Origin: Desulfofustis glycolicus DSM 9705
GTDB taxonomy: Bacteria > Desulfobacterota > Desulfobulbia > Desulfobulbales > Desulfocapsaceae
Direction: 5' to 3'
Assembly (NCBI RefSeq): GCF_900130015.1
Contig: NZ_FQXS01000015.1
Span: 56,755-120,754 of the forward strand
Length of the DNA stretch: 64,000 nt
The position numbers and the translations under genes were made by a program. Position 1 is the stretch's first letter. Each line of letters starts with the position of its first letter. Of the stretch, positions 1-8,028 are shown piece by piece. The notes below the pieces were generated by a model that had not been told where the DNA came from, made no database searches, and was given only the letters and a program-made list of their open reading frames with translations.

Positions 1-2
1 AG

Positions 3-170
3 GCGATTGGGGTTGGGTTGATCAATTATGGGGCGGCGGAAATCAGAAAGATCATGGGCTGCCATTCCAGCCGGATCGAAAGCATTCTCGGTTATCACGA
101 CAGCGAAGAAGTCATGCATCGGGACAACATCGTCCTGCTGCGCCCCCGGAAAGAGCAGTTGCAGGAGTGA
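3..170 (+). CDS. proB: Glutamate 5-kinase, C-terminal end (partial)
   Basis: Only the last 55 codons are in the window; the start lies to the left. The frame ends in the tail of the PUA domain of bacterial glutamate 5-kinases: GLINYGAAEIRKIMG, then CHSSRIESILGY, then the HRDNIVLL ending before the stop at 168-170. ProB phosphorylates the gamma-carboxyl of glutamate, the first committed step of proline synthesis. proA, the next enzyme, follows on the same strand 167 bases downstream, which supports the call. The catalytic amino-acid-kinase domain cannot be judged here. Confidence 0.9.
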   Translation, partial: AIGVGLINYGAAEIRKIMGCHSSRIESILGYHDSEEVMHRDNIVLLRPRKEQLQE

Positions 171-337
171 AGCATCGGGAGACTGGAACGGGGTTGCGCT
201 TCTCGGTTGCCGGCGGTACGATAGGTTCTCAGCGGACAGTTGCACAAACGGGCGTTACAGCACAGGCTGACGCCGAACAAACGACAGCGGATCGAGGTCA
301 ACAGTGATCTCTCTTTCCGCTGGGCAGGAGACCACCC

Positions 338-1603
338 ATGAACCAGGCGGAAATCGACACGATCATTGCAGACATGGCCGTACGGGCGCGACGTGCCGCA
401 CGGCACCTTGCCATCCTCGATACGGCAACCAAAAACGCAATCCTGAAGCGTGTTGCCGAACAAATCCGGTTACAGACGGCACGGATTCAAGAAGAAAACG
501 GCAAGGATCTGGAAGAGGGCAGAAGAAAAGGACTGTCTGGCGCGATGCTCGACCGGCTTACCCTTACCGACCAGGGTATCGACTCGATGTGCGATGGTTT
601 GTTGGAAATTATCGAATTGCCCGATCCTGTCGGTCAGGTGGAGCAATTGCGAAAACGACCCAACGGCCTGCTGGTCGGCCGAATGCGTGTTCCGCTCGGG
701 GTCATCGGTATGATCTACGAATCGCGGCCGAATGTGACCGTCGATGCTGCCGCGCTCTGCCTGAAAGCCGGTAATAGTGTGATTTTGCGGGGTGGTTCGG
801 AAGCCTTGCGCTCCAATCTGATCCTTGCCGATATTTTGCGGAGAGCAGTTGCTGACAACGGTGTCGAGCCGGACGTGGTGCAGGTGGTGCCGACCGTCGA
901 TCGGCATGCCGTGCTGGCGCTGCTGGGGCAGGAAGACACGGTCGACCTGATTATACCGCGAGGCGGTGAAACGCTCATCCGCTTCGTTACGCAACATTCA
1001 CGAATTCCAGTGTTGAAGCACTACAAAGGGGTATGTCATATCTTTGTCGATCGGGACGCCGATCTCGACAAAGCGACACCGATCATCGTCAACAGTAAAG
1101 TACAGCGTCCCGGTGTCTGTAATGCTCTCGAAGGACTGTTGGTGCATCGCTCCGTTGCCGAGCGTTATCTGCCGGTAATCTGCGCGGAACTAGCGGCGGC
1201 CGGTGTACGCTTACTGGGGTGCGCGAAAACGGTCGCGCTTTGTCCTCAGGCCATGTTGACGCAAGACGATCAGTGGGGCAGCGAATTTCTTGATCTGCAA
1301 CTGTGCATCAAGGTTGTTGAATCGGCGGCTGAGGCGATGGATTATATTGCCCGGTACGGCTCAAAGCATACCGAATCAATCATCACCGAAAATTACAGCA
1401 CTGCCCAATTGTTTGTCAGCAGCGTTGACGCCTCAGCCGTGATGGTCAATGCCTCGACTCGGTTCAATGACGGCGGTCAGCTCGGACTCGGTGCCGAAAT
1501 CGGTATCAGTACCACGAAATTGCATGCTTACGGACCGATGGGACTGGAGGAGCTGACAACACGCAAATTCGTCGTCTACGGCTCCGGGCAGGTTCGCTCC
1601 TGA
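338..1603 (+). CDS. proA: Glutamate-5-semialdehyde dehydrogenase (gamma-glutamyl phosphate reductase)
   Basis: 421 residues, the usual length of ProA. It reduces gamma-glutamyl phosphate to glutamate-5-semialdehyde with NADPH, the second step of proline synthesis in the cytoplasm. The aldehyde-dehydrogenase fold is visible: an N-terminal MAVRARRAARHLA helix, the nucleotide-binding stretch VIGMIYESRPNVT (about residue 120), LKAGNSVILRGGSEA, and the catalytic cysteine in VQRPGVCNALEGLL (about residue 260). The C-terminal GPMGLEELTT block is also family-typical. An AGGAGA ribosome site lies seven bases before the ATG. The stop overlaps the nadD start (TGATG), so the two are probably translated together. 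The 167 bases before it, after proB, hold no gene. Confidence 0.97.
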   Translation: MNQAEIDTIIADMAVRARRAARHLAILDTATKNAILKRVAEQIRLQTARIQEENGKDLEEGRRKGLSGAMLDRLTLTDQGIDSMCDGLLEIIELPDPVGQVEQLRKRPNGLLVGRMRVPLGVIGMIYESRPNVTVDAAALCLKAGNSVILRGGSEALRSNLILADILRRAVADNGVEPDVVQVVPTVDRHAVLALLGQEDTVDLIIPRGGETLIRFVTQHSRIPVLKHYKGVCHIFVDRDADLDKATPIIVNSKVQRPGVCNALEGLLVHRSVAERYLPVICAELAAAGVRLLGCAKTVALCPQAMLTQDDQWGSEFLDLQLCIKVVESAAEAMDYIARYGSKHTESIITENYSTAQLFVSSVDASAVMVNASTRFNDGGQLGLGAEIGISTTKLHAYGPMGLEELTTRKFVVYGSGQVRS

Positions 1604-2253
1604 TGCACACCACCGGGCTGCTCGGGGGAACGTTCGACCCTGTTCATAACGGGCATCTGCAGCTTGCTCAAGCGGTACTGGCCCGCTCTGCTGTGGATCA
1701 GGTCCTGTTTATCCCCGCGGCGTCTCCGCCGCACAAGACGGACAGCGCGCTCTGCCCCATCGAGCACCGGCTGGAAATGGTTCGTCGGGCAATCAGCCCG
1801 CTGCCGCGGTGTGCCATTTCAAAGCAGGAGGCGTTTCCCGGACGACCCTCCTATACCATCGATACACTGCTGAGTCTCCGCGCCGACAGCCATGGGGAGA
1901 CGACGTATGTGTTTATTATCGGCGGCGATGCCTTCCTCGAGATAGAGACCTGGCATCGCTGGTCGGAACTGCTCGCTTCAACCGATTTCATTGTTGCTGT
2001 CCGTCGCGGTTCGTCGCTCGAAGAGCTCATAGATGTGCTCGATTACCACGGTTTTTGTCCGCAGCCGGAGACGGAGCCGGGGCACTATCGCGGCCGGGAG
2101 GGCAACAGCGTGCGGGTGCTGACCGCGCCGATCGATGATATCTCGTCCACCGACATCAGGTGCCGGATAGCCGAAAACAAGCCTTGGCAGCACCTGGTGC
2201 CGCTGCCTGTCGCCGAATATATAGACGAACAACGGCTTTATCGGCAGGACTGA
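1603..2253 (+). CDS. nadD: Nicotinate-nucleotide adenylyltransferase
   Basis: 216 residues. NadD transfers AMP from ATP to nicotinate mononucleotide, giving deamido-NAD in NAD synthesis. The signature GGTFDPVHNGHL near the N-terminus holds the HxGH nucleotidyltransferase motif, and DISSTDIRCRIAENK near the C-terminus holds the ISSTxxR motif. GGDAFLEIETWHRW in the middle is also characteristic. The ATG overlaps the proA stop by one base. The proB-proA-nadD order is common in Desulfobacterota and related bacteria (known). A 175-base gap without a gene follows. Confidence 0.96.
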   Translation: MHTTGLLGGTFDPVHNGHLQLAQAVLARSAVDQVLFIPAASPPHKTDSALCPIEHRLEMVRRAISPLPRCAISKQEAFPGRPSYTIDTLLSLRADSHGETTYVFIIGGDAFLEIETWHRWSELLASTDFIVAVRRGSSLEELIDVLDYHGFCPQPETEPGHYRGREGNSVRVLTAPIDDISSTDIRCRIAENKPWQHLVPLPVAEYIDEQRLYRQD

Positions 2254-2428
2254 ACCAGGAATCGAGCAATGAATCACTGCCGGGCGGTGACCGAGATGAT
2301 GAGGTTTGACAGGCTATCCGAATTCGTCTTTGCATTCGGTCTTTGCATTATCGACGAATGGGTTTATGATGACCTGTCCAAACGTATATTTTTCGAAAAG
2401 AACAGGCATTATTGACAAAAATTGGGTC

Positions 2429-3646
2429 ATGGCAGGCAAGACGAAGATCATCTCAGCCCACAAACCGATCAGGTTGCTGATCGTCGATGATTCGCTGGTA
2501 TTCAGGAGGATACTGCGCGACGTGTTTGACAAGACCAACAGCGTAAAAATCATTGGTGAGGCAACCAACGGTATTGAAGCGCTGGATATGGTGCTCAAAC
2601 TGGACCCGGATGTTATCATCATGGATATGGAAATGCCGCTGATGGACGGTATGACGTCTCTGCAGCACCTGATGATCCACAAGCCGACACCGACCATCAT
2701 GTTTTCCAGCCTGACCCAGGAGGGAACGGCGCGCAGTTTCGATGCGATCAAAAACGGCGCGGTTGACTTCGTCTGCAAAGACTCCTTTTTCCATAACCAG
2801 GATCTGGTCGGCTTTCAAAAGCATATCGTGCACCGCATCATTTACGCATCCCGGGTACAGGTGCGCTCGGTTGAACCGGTATTTGCCTCCAAGGACGATA
2901 TCCCCCCCACCGTTGCTAAAGCGAGTGACATTATCTTCTGCGAGGAATGTGGAACACGAAACACCATCGATGAAGAACAGCGGCGAGAGCAGGTCGAATT
3001 GCGTTGCCGACAATGCGGGGATGTACTCGAGGTCAACCTGATCAATAAATACCGGCGCATCACCTGTCTTTCAGTGATTGGCGCAGGCCAGGGCGGCTAC
3101 AGCAACCTGCTGCGGATCATCCCGAACATCTCCGAGGATATCGGCGGTGCCATTATTGTCGTACTCTACGCAGAAGGCAGTCATATCGACGCCTTTACCG
3201 ATTATCTCGATGCGGTCAGCAACATCAGAGTCGTCCGCATGGTTGATGGCCTGAACGTGGAAGGAGGAACGTGTTATGTCGCCGCCGCGGTCGATCATTT
3301 CTATCTGAAACCATACAGCGCTCACTATACGATTCGGCAAACCAAGGCCAAACCCGGTTACGGGCCGATCGATCTGGTAATGCATTCGGCTGCTCCGATT
3401 TTTAAAAACCGGGTGGCTGGGGTGATTCTGTCCGGCAGTGAGCTCGACGGGGAGAAAGGAATCAACGCCATCAAGAAAAACAGCGGCTTGTCCGTTGTCT
3501 TGAATTCGGCCAGTTGCCTGTGCAAGGAAATGGGCGAAAATATCCTGCGGAAATGTATGGTGGATAGAATTTATGACGAGAAGGACGTCACCGGCTGCCT
3601 CGCGCAGCTGCATGAGGCGGCCAACGGAGAGGCCACTACCGCCTGA
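2429..3646 (+). CDS. CheB-like response regulator: receiver, zinc ribbon and degenerate methylesterase domain
   Basis: 405 residues from the ATG at 2429, chosen because the receiver domain begins right after it; in-frame starts at 2306 and 2369 add sequence with no domain. Residues about 10-130 form a receiver: LLIVDDS, phosphoacceptor Asp66 in IIMDMEMP, and switch region TIMFSSLTQ. Around residues 170-205 two CxxC pairs (CEECG and CRQCG) form a rubredoxin-like zinc ribbon. The rest resembles CheB methylesterase, but the nucleophile motif IGASTGG reads IGAGQGG, with Gly220 for serine. The equivalent of the catalytic histidine is Tyr247. Only the aspartate region (Asp340, SELDGEKG) remains. 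It is therefore probably not an active glutamate methylesterase (inference) and may act by binding. No chemotaxis gene is near. Confidence 0.8.
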   Translation: MAGKTKIISAHKPIRLLIVDDSLVFRRILRDVFDKTNSVKIIGEATNGIEALDMVLKLDPDVIIMDMEMPLMDGMTSLQHLMIHKPTPTIMFSSLTQEGTARSFDAIKNGAVDFVCKDSFFHNQDLVGFQKHIVHRIIYASRVQVRSVEPVFASKDDIPPTVAKASDIIFCEECGTRNTIDEEQRREQVELRCRQCGDVLEVNLINKYRRITCLSVIGAGQGGYSNLLRIIPNISEDIGGAIIVVLYAEGSHIDAFTDYLDAVSNIRVVRMVDGLNVEGGTCYVAAAVDHFYLKPYSAHYTIRQTKAKPGYGPIDLVMHSAAPIFKNRVAGVILSGSELDGEKGINAIKKNSGLSVVLNSASCLCKEMGENILRKCMVDRIYDEKDVTGCLAQLHEAANGEATTA

Positions 3647-3718
3647 GACGATTCGGCGATAGGGGACACGGGCACACGGAAGTGATTGTTGCCAGGAACC
3701 ATCGAGGGAGAACAGAGC

Positions 3719-4381
3719 GTGCTCTGGGAAGAACAGGTGCCGCTCCTGCGGCAGGGACTTCATCGAGAACTGATTCATAAAGCCTACGGGGCGTCACCGC
3801 GGCAAACGGTCTACCCGCCGCGTGAACTGGTGTTCAACGCGATGCGGATCACTCCGTTCGAACAGGTTCGCGTCGTCATCATCGGACAGGATCCCTATAT
3901 CAACGAGCATCGGGAACTCGGGCCGGAGGCGCATGGGCTCTGCTTTTCCGTTCGCGAAGGAATTCCGGCGCCGCCATCATTGAAAAACATCTTCAAAGAA
4001 ATAGATGACAGCCTGCACGGCGGCAGGCAGCGACGGGTCAGTACCGACTTGACCAGGTGGGCCCGGCAGGGGGTGTTGTTACTCAATGCCAGCCTGACAG
4101 TTGCGGCCGGCAAATCGAATTCTCATGCTTCCCTTGGTTGGCAGGTTGTCACCGATGACATCATAAAGACAGTTTCCAACAAGCGCGAACACGTAGTGTT
4201 CATGCTCTGGGGGGCCTTTGCACAGAAAAAGGCGGAGTTGATCGATCTCACTAGACATCTGGTACTCAAGACCAGCCATCCCTCGCCGCTATCCGCCCAC
4301 AAGGGTTTTCTCGGTTCCGGCGTCTTCCTCAAATGCAACCGTTATCTGAAGAAGAACAGCTATCCGGAAATCGACTGGTAG
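3719..4381 (+). CDS. ung: Uracil-DNA glycosylase, family 1
   Basis: 220 residues from GTG at 3719. That start has GGGAG eight bases upstream and matches the family's N-terminus; an in-frame TTG at 3686 is possible. Ung removes uracil from DNA to begin base-excision repair. The fold is clear: WARQGVLLLNASLTV, HASLGW, FMLWGAFAQKK and the DNA-intercalation loop HPSPLSAHKGF. The catalytic aspartate is present in GQDPY. The following histidine, normally GQDPYH, is isoleucine, and about five extra residues separate the motif from AHGLCFSV. The gene ends 16 bases before the convergent CBS gene. Confidence 0.93.
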   Translation: MLWEEQVPLLRQGLHRELIHKAYGASPRQTVYPPRELVFNAMRITPFEQVRVVIIGQDPYINEHRELGPEAHGLCFSVREGIPAPPSLKNIFKEIDDSLHGGRQRRVSTDLTRWARQGVLLLNASLTVAAGKSNSHASLGWQVVTDDIIKTVSNKREHVVFMLWGAFAQKKAELIDLTRHLVLKTSHPSPLSAHKGFLGSGVFLKCNRYLKKNSYPEIDW

Positions 4382-4397
4382 CAGCGGAGCGGTGTCT

Positions 4398-4847
4398 TCA
4401 GAGCACTGTTCTGATAATGTCTCTCTTGCCGACGATGCCTACCATGCGTCCGGATTCGCTGAGAACCGGCAAGGTGTGAATCTTCTTTTCGGTCATCAGC
4501 GTGGCAATTTCATCGAGTGGTGTATCCGGTGAAATGGAAATTACCGGTGAACTGAAGATATCCCCGACAGTGGCTCCGGCGATCTTTTTCAATTCCCGCT
4601 CCATTTTTTCAGGAGAGTCGAGGAAAAAGAATGAATCGAGAATGGTAATGACCGGCGGTACGCTGAGTCGCTTGTTCTGGAAAATCAAGTCACTTTCGGT
4701 AACTATGCCGATAACTTTGTCCTGGTCGTCGACTACTGGAACACCGCTGATATTGTTTTCGGTGAAGATTTGCGCGATCTCCCTGACCGGGGTGTCCGTT
4801 CGAACGGTAATGACCGTGGAGGTCATGATATCCTGGGCTTGTTTCAT
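4398..4847 (-). CDS. CBS-domain pair protein
   Basis: 149 residues made almost entirely of two CBS domains (about residues 5-60 and 85-145). They are recognisable by MTSTVITVRTDTPVREIA, then NNISGVPVVDDQDKVIGIVTE, and again DEIATLMTEKKIHTLPVL followed by GIVGKRDII. Such Bateman modules bind adenine nucleotides and usually regulate a partner (known). The chosen ATG at 4847 overlaps the stop of the NAD(P)HX-repair gene as ATGA; an upstream in-frame ATG at 4877 would overlap that gene more deeply. The overlap suggests co-translation and perhaps a nucleotide-sensing role linked to NAD(P)H or ATP (inference). The partner is unknown. Confidence 0.85.
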   Translation of the reverse strand: MKQAQDIMTSTVITVRTDTPVREIAQIFTENNISGVPVVDDQDKVIGIVTESDLIFQNKRLSVPPVITILDSFFFLDSPEKMERELKKIAGATVGDIFSSPVISISPDTPLDEIATLMTEKKIHTLPVLSESGRMVGIVGKRDIIRTVL

Positions 4848-6451
4848 GATAGATGATCGAGTAGTTGTTTGAGGCATCTTGGCAGGTTGCAGGCAAGGTC
4901 CGAAGCAGTGAAGCCGTGCCCGTTTTCTGAGTATAGTCCGTCGCCGGCCATCCCATGCAGGTAGACACCGGCAGCTGCGGCAATGGTCGGAGACAATCCC
5001 TGACAGAGTAATGACCCGATAATACCGCTCAGTACATCGCCCATGCCGCCGGCGGCCATGCCGGGATTGCCCGAGGTGTTGATCAGCACCTGTTCGTTAT
5101 CGGTGACGATCAGGGTGCCCGCTCCTTTTAAAATAACGACGAGTTCCCGGCCCTTTTTCTTGAATCGATGATAGCAGAGCTTGCCGGCATCCAGCCGGTT
5201 TTCCTGCACCTCGGTGGCATTTCTGCCGATGAGACGGGCCATCTCGCCCGGATGGGGAGTCAAGATCCGGGGACCGGCCGGTGTCCTCAACTGATCGACA
5301 TGACGTGCCAGGATATTGAGGGCGTCGGCATCGACGACCATTGGTTGCTTGACACTATGGTAGAGGTAGAGAACGAGTTCGGCGGTACGCGTGTCGGTAC
5401 CGAGCCCCGGACCGATTACCACGGCTGTTTTGTCGTCGAGGTGTTTGAGAATGGTGGCCAGGTCGGAGACATTGAGGACTGAAGACGAGGTCGGGAGCGG
5501 TACCGTCATCGCTTCGATCAAGCTGGTCTCTAAAATCGTGTTGAGGTCGTAAGGGACGCACAGACTGACCAGGCCGCAGCCGCTCCGTTGTGCGCCTCGG
5601 GCGGCAAGGATGGCGGCGCCGGTCTTGCCCGCCGATCCGGCCAGGATCAGCAGATGACCGTAGCTGCCCTTGTGGGTATTGGCCTGCCTTTTCAGGCCGC
5701 GCAGCCAGTCAGCTGCAGTCTCGGCGGTAATCAGGGAGGTGGCAATGGTGTTCTTGGCGATCACCTCCGGCGGGATACCGATATCGATGACATGGAGGCT
5801 GCCGGTAACGGCGGAACTGCCTTGCATCACCTGGCCGGGTTTGGCGCAACCGAAGGTAGCGGTCATAGTTGCGGTGACGCACCTGCCGAAGATCTTACCG
5901 GTATCGGAATCGAGGCCGGACGGCGTGTCGACGGCCACCACCGGGGTGTGCTTGGCAAAGCTGCGACCGTTTATCAGGTCGATGGTGTCGGCAAAGTGGC
6001 CGGAGATGTCCCTGGTCAGCCCGGTGCCGAAGATGGCGTCGATGATTGCACAGCACGGCTTGCCGCGGGATTCGATCTGTTTGAATAAAACCGGAATGGT
6101 CTTGACCCGGGTTGCCGAGTCGATGACGTGAAAGGGCAGCTTGAGTTTTTGTACGACGGCCAGGTTGACGGCGGCATCGCCGGTCAACGAGTCAGGGCTG
6201 ACCAGAAAGAAAAAAACCGGTTCGCAGCCTCGCTGGTGCAGATGCCTGCCGATGACCAGGCCGTCGCCGCCATTGTTGCCGGGGCCGATAAAGATCAGCG
6301 CGAAGGTGCCGGACAGAGTACCGAAATGCTCTTCAATCAGACGAACGGTTCCGGTTCCGGCATTTTCCATGAGGACAACTCCGGGAATACCGAATTCTTC
6401 GATTGCGCACCGATCGATCGCTCTCATTTCCTCGGAGCCGGGAAGTTTCAT
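4844..6451 (-). CDS. nnr: Bifunctional NAD(P)HX epimerase/dehydratase
   Basis: 535 residues from the ATG at 6451, preceded by AAGGAGGA at a good distance; the in-frame ATG at 6472 has no such site. The N-terminal half (about 1-215) is the YjeF_N epimerase: GPGNNGGDGLVIGRHL and the catalytic region AIIDAIFGTGLTRD. The C-terminal half (about 225-525) is the ATP/ADP-dependent carbohydrate-kinase-like dehydratase: KGSYGHLLILAGS, VIGPGLGTD, ILTPHPGEMARL and GNPGMAAGGMGDVLSG. Together they repair hydrated NADH and NADPH. It lies downstream of the LptF/LptG-type gene (32-base gap) and overlaps the CBS gene. Confidence 0.95.
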   Translation of the reverse strand: MKLPGSEEMRAIDRCAIEEFGIPGVVLMENAGTGTVRLIEEHFGTLSGTFALIFIGPGNNGGDGLVIGRHLHQRGCEPVFFFLVSPDSLTGDAAVNLAVVQKLKLPFHVIDSATRVKTIPVLFKQIESRGKPCCAIIDAIFGTGLTRDISGHFADTIDLINGRSFAKHTPVVAVDTPSGLDSDTGKIFGRCVTATMTATFGCAKPGQVMQGSSAVTGSLHVIDIGIPPEVIAKNTIATSLITAETAADWLRGLKRQANTHKGSYGHLLILAGSAGKTGAAILAARGAQRSGCGLVSLCVPYDLNTILETSLIEAMTVPLPTSSSVLNVSDLATILKHLDDKTAVVIGPGLGTDTRTAELVLYLYHSVKQPMVVDADALNILARHVDQLRTPAGPRILTPHPGEMARLIGRNATEVQENRLDAGKLCYHRFKKKGRELVVILKGAGTLIVTDNEQVLINTSGNPGMAAGGMGDVLSGIIGSLLCQGLSPTIAAAAGVYLHGMAGDGLYSENGHGFTASDLACNLPRCLKQLLDHLS

Positions 6452-6483
6452 GGTCAGATTCCTCCTTTGCACAGAAATAGCGA

Positions 6484-7950
6484 TCAGCTTTGTTGCTGAT
6501 CGTCGGTATCGGGGGCGGGCATCAATGTTTGGCAGAAACGACAGGGTTCAAAGCCCGCTTGTTGGGCCACCTTAACATCTTTAAATTCAATTGAACAATT
6601 TTTGCAATAATAATAGTCACATTCCGGAAAATGAAAGACCCTGCTTTTAACATTGCCACGGAGTTTGGTCTTTTTTGGTACAGACGTACTGTCGTGTCCG
6701 ACCTGTGCAGCTTCGCCGGAGCCGTGCGCGCGCGACGACGGACGTACCAGCTCAAAGAACTGATGCGCAAGGTATGTTGAGGCGTTGCCGATGGATTCGA
6801 AGAAACGTCGGACGGGGCCGGGAATGAGCGGCTGTTCATGGGCAACCCGGTAGATGGAGAACAGGGCGAGCAGACTAAAGACGACGTTGGGAATCCACAT
6901 GACCAGCGGGATGGATGCCGTGCTATCGACGGAAATAGTGCGGGACATGGAAAACATCAGATAGTAGACGATATATAACGCCAAGCCGAAGGGTATGCCG
7001 ATAGCCCGTCGGCCCGGCCCGGCTTGCAGGCCAAGCGGCATGCCAAGCAGGCACAGGAAAAAGCAGCCCACCGGCAGGACGAGGCGTTTGTGAAGTTCGG
7101 TCAGATAAGATCGTCCCCGCTCGGAATCCAGGCCGACGACGTCGGCCTGCTCGCGTAATTGCGTCATGTTCATGGTGCCGCGTGTCTGGGTGCCGGGTGG
7201 CCGGGCGTGCGGTTGAACCGGAATATTGATCACATAGGTAGTAAAAGAGACTGTCTGAGCGTTGGTTTCTTCCGGAATATGCATACTTCCCTCACGGAGA
7301 ACGAGGGTCACCAGCATGCGATCCATGTTTGATACCATGGAACCGGATCGGGCCATGGTAATGGCGGGAATGGTCCGGTCACGCATGTCTGAAACCCAGA
7401 CATTGTGCCATTGGCCGGTCTGCTGATCGATTGAGTCGATATAGACGACCAGATCACCGAGGGCTTCCGTAAAGGCACGTTCTTTGATGCCTTTGTCAAT
7501 TTTCTCCTTGGCCAGTTGATACATCATCTGTTGCATTGCCGAGTCACCGGCCGGAATCAGCTTGATGGAGAAATATGAGGTGATCAGGGCAACGCTGAGC
7601 GAGACCATGATGAGCGGCGGCAGGACGTGATAAAGGCCGATGCCGCTCGCCTTGAAAGCAAGGATCTCCGAGTCGTTGGCCAGCCTTGAGAAACCGATGG
7701 TTACGCCGAGCATGGCTGCCATCGGAATCGAGTAGAGGAACATGTTCGGGAAGAGATAGGAAAACAACCTGACGAAATCGGCAAAACCGATTTCGAGTTC
7801 GAGGACCACGTCGAGAAACGGAATCAGTTTGACGAGAAAGAAAACGCCGTTCATGATTACGAAGCTGGCGAAAAACGGGGCCAGCATCTCGGTTGCCAGA
7901 TAGCTGTAGTAGAGAAGCGGCAGCCGGTGTTTTCGCGATGATTCCGACAT
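6484..7950 (-). CDS. LptF/LptG-family permease with C-terminal Ada-like zinc domain
   Basis: 488 residues, more than 100 longer than ordinary LptF or LptG. Residues about 15-375 are a YjgP/YjgQ permease: an N-terminal helix pair, the conserved FSRLANDSEILAFKASG stretch after helix 2, a periplasmic domain (about 140-280) and terminal helices with PLGLQAGPGRRAIGI. These proteins form the inner-membrane core that extracts lipopolysaccharide with LptB. The tail (about 435-475) has FHFPECDYYYCKNC, then QQAGFEPCRFC, which matches the metal-binding fold at the N-terminus of Ada and the C-terminus of some nucleases. Only one permease gene is here although LptF and LptG usually come as a pair, so F or G cannot be assigned. 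Confidence 0.85.
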   Translation of the reverse strand: MSESSRKHRLPLLYYSYLATEMLAPFFASFVIMNGVFFLVKLIPFLDVVLELEIGFADFVRLFSYLFPNMFLYSIPMAAMLGVTIGFSRLANDSEILAFKASGIGLYHVLPPLIMVSLSVALITSYFSIKLIPAGDSAMQQMMYQLAKEKIDKGIKERAFTEALGDLVVYIDSIDQQTGQWHNVWVSDMRDRTIPAITMARSGSMVSNMDRMLVTLVLREGSMHIPEETNAQTVSFTTYVINIPVQPHARPPGTQTRGTMNMTQLREQADVVGLDSERGRSYLTELHKRLVLPVGCFFLCLLGMPLGLQAGPGRRAIGIPFGLALYIVYYLMFSMSRTISVDSTASIPLVMWIPNVVFSLLALFSIYRVAHEQPLIPGPVRRFFESIGNASTYLAHQFFELVRPSSRAHGSGEAAQVGHDSTSVPKKTKLRGNVKSRVFHFPECDYYYCKNCSIEFKDVKVAQQAGFEPCRFCQTLMPAPDTDDQQQS

Positions 7951-8028
7951 TGCAGGTTATCGATCGCTTCGGGAGATGGTCATGGCGGGAGAAGCTGTCT
8001 GTCGCGGTTTAGGCGGATTGGTGGCGAT

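Noticed and set aside
2306..2349. TTGACA box and a repeated GTCTTTGCATT (2326-2336, 2339-2349) before the CheB-like gene
   Set aside because: No acceptable -10 box at 16-18 bases, and the two-unit repeat is too short to interpret.
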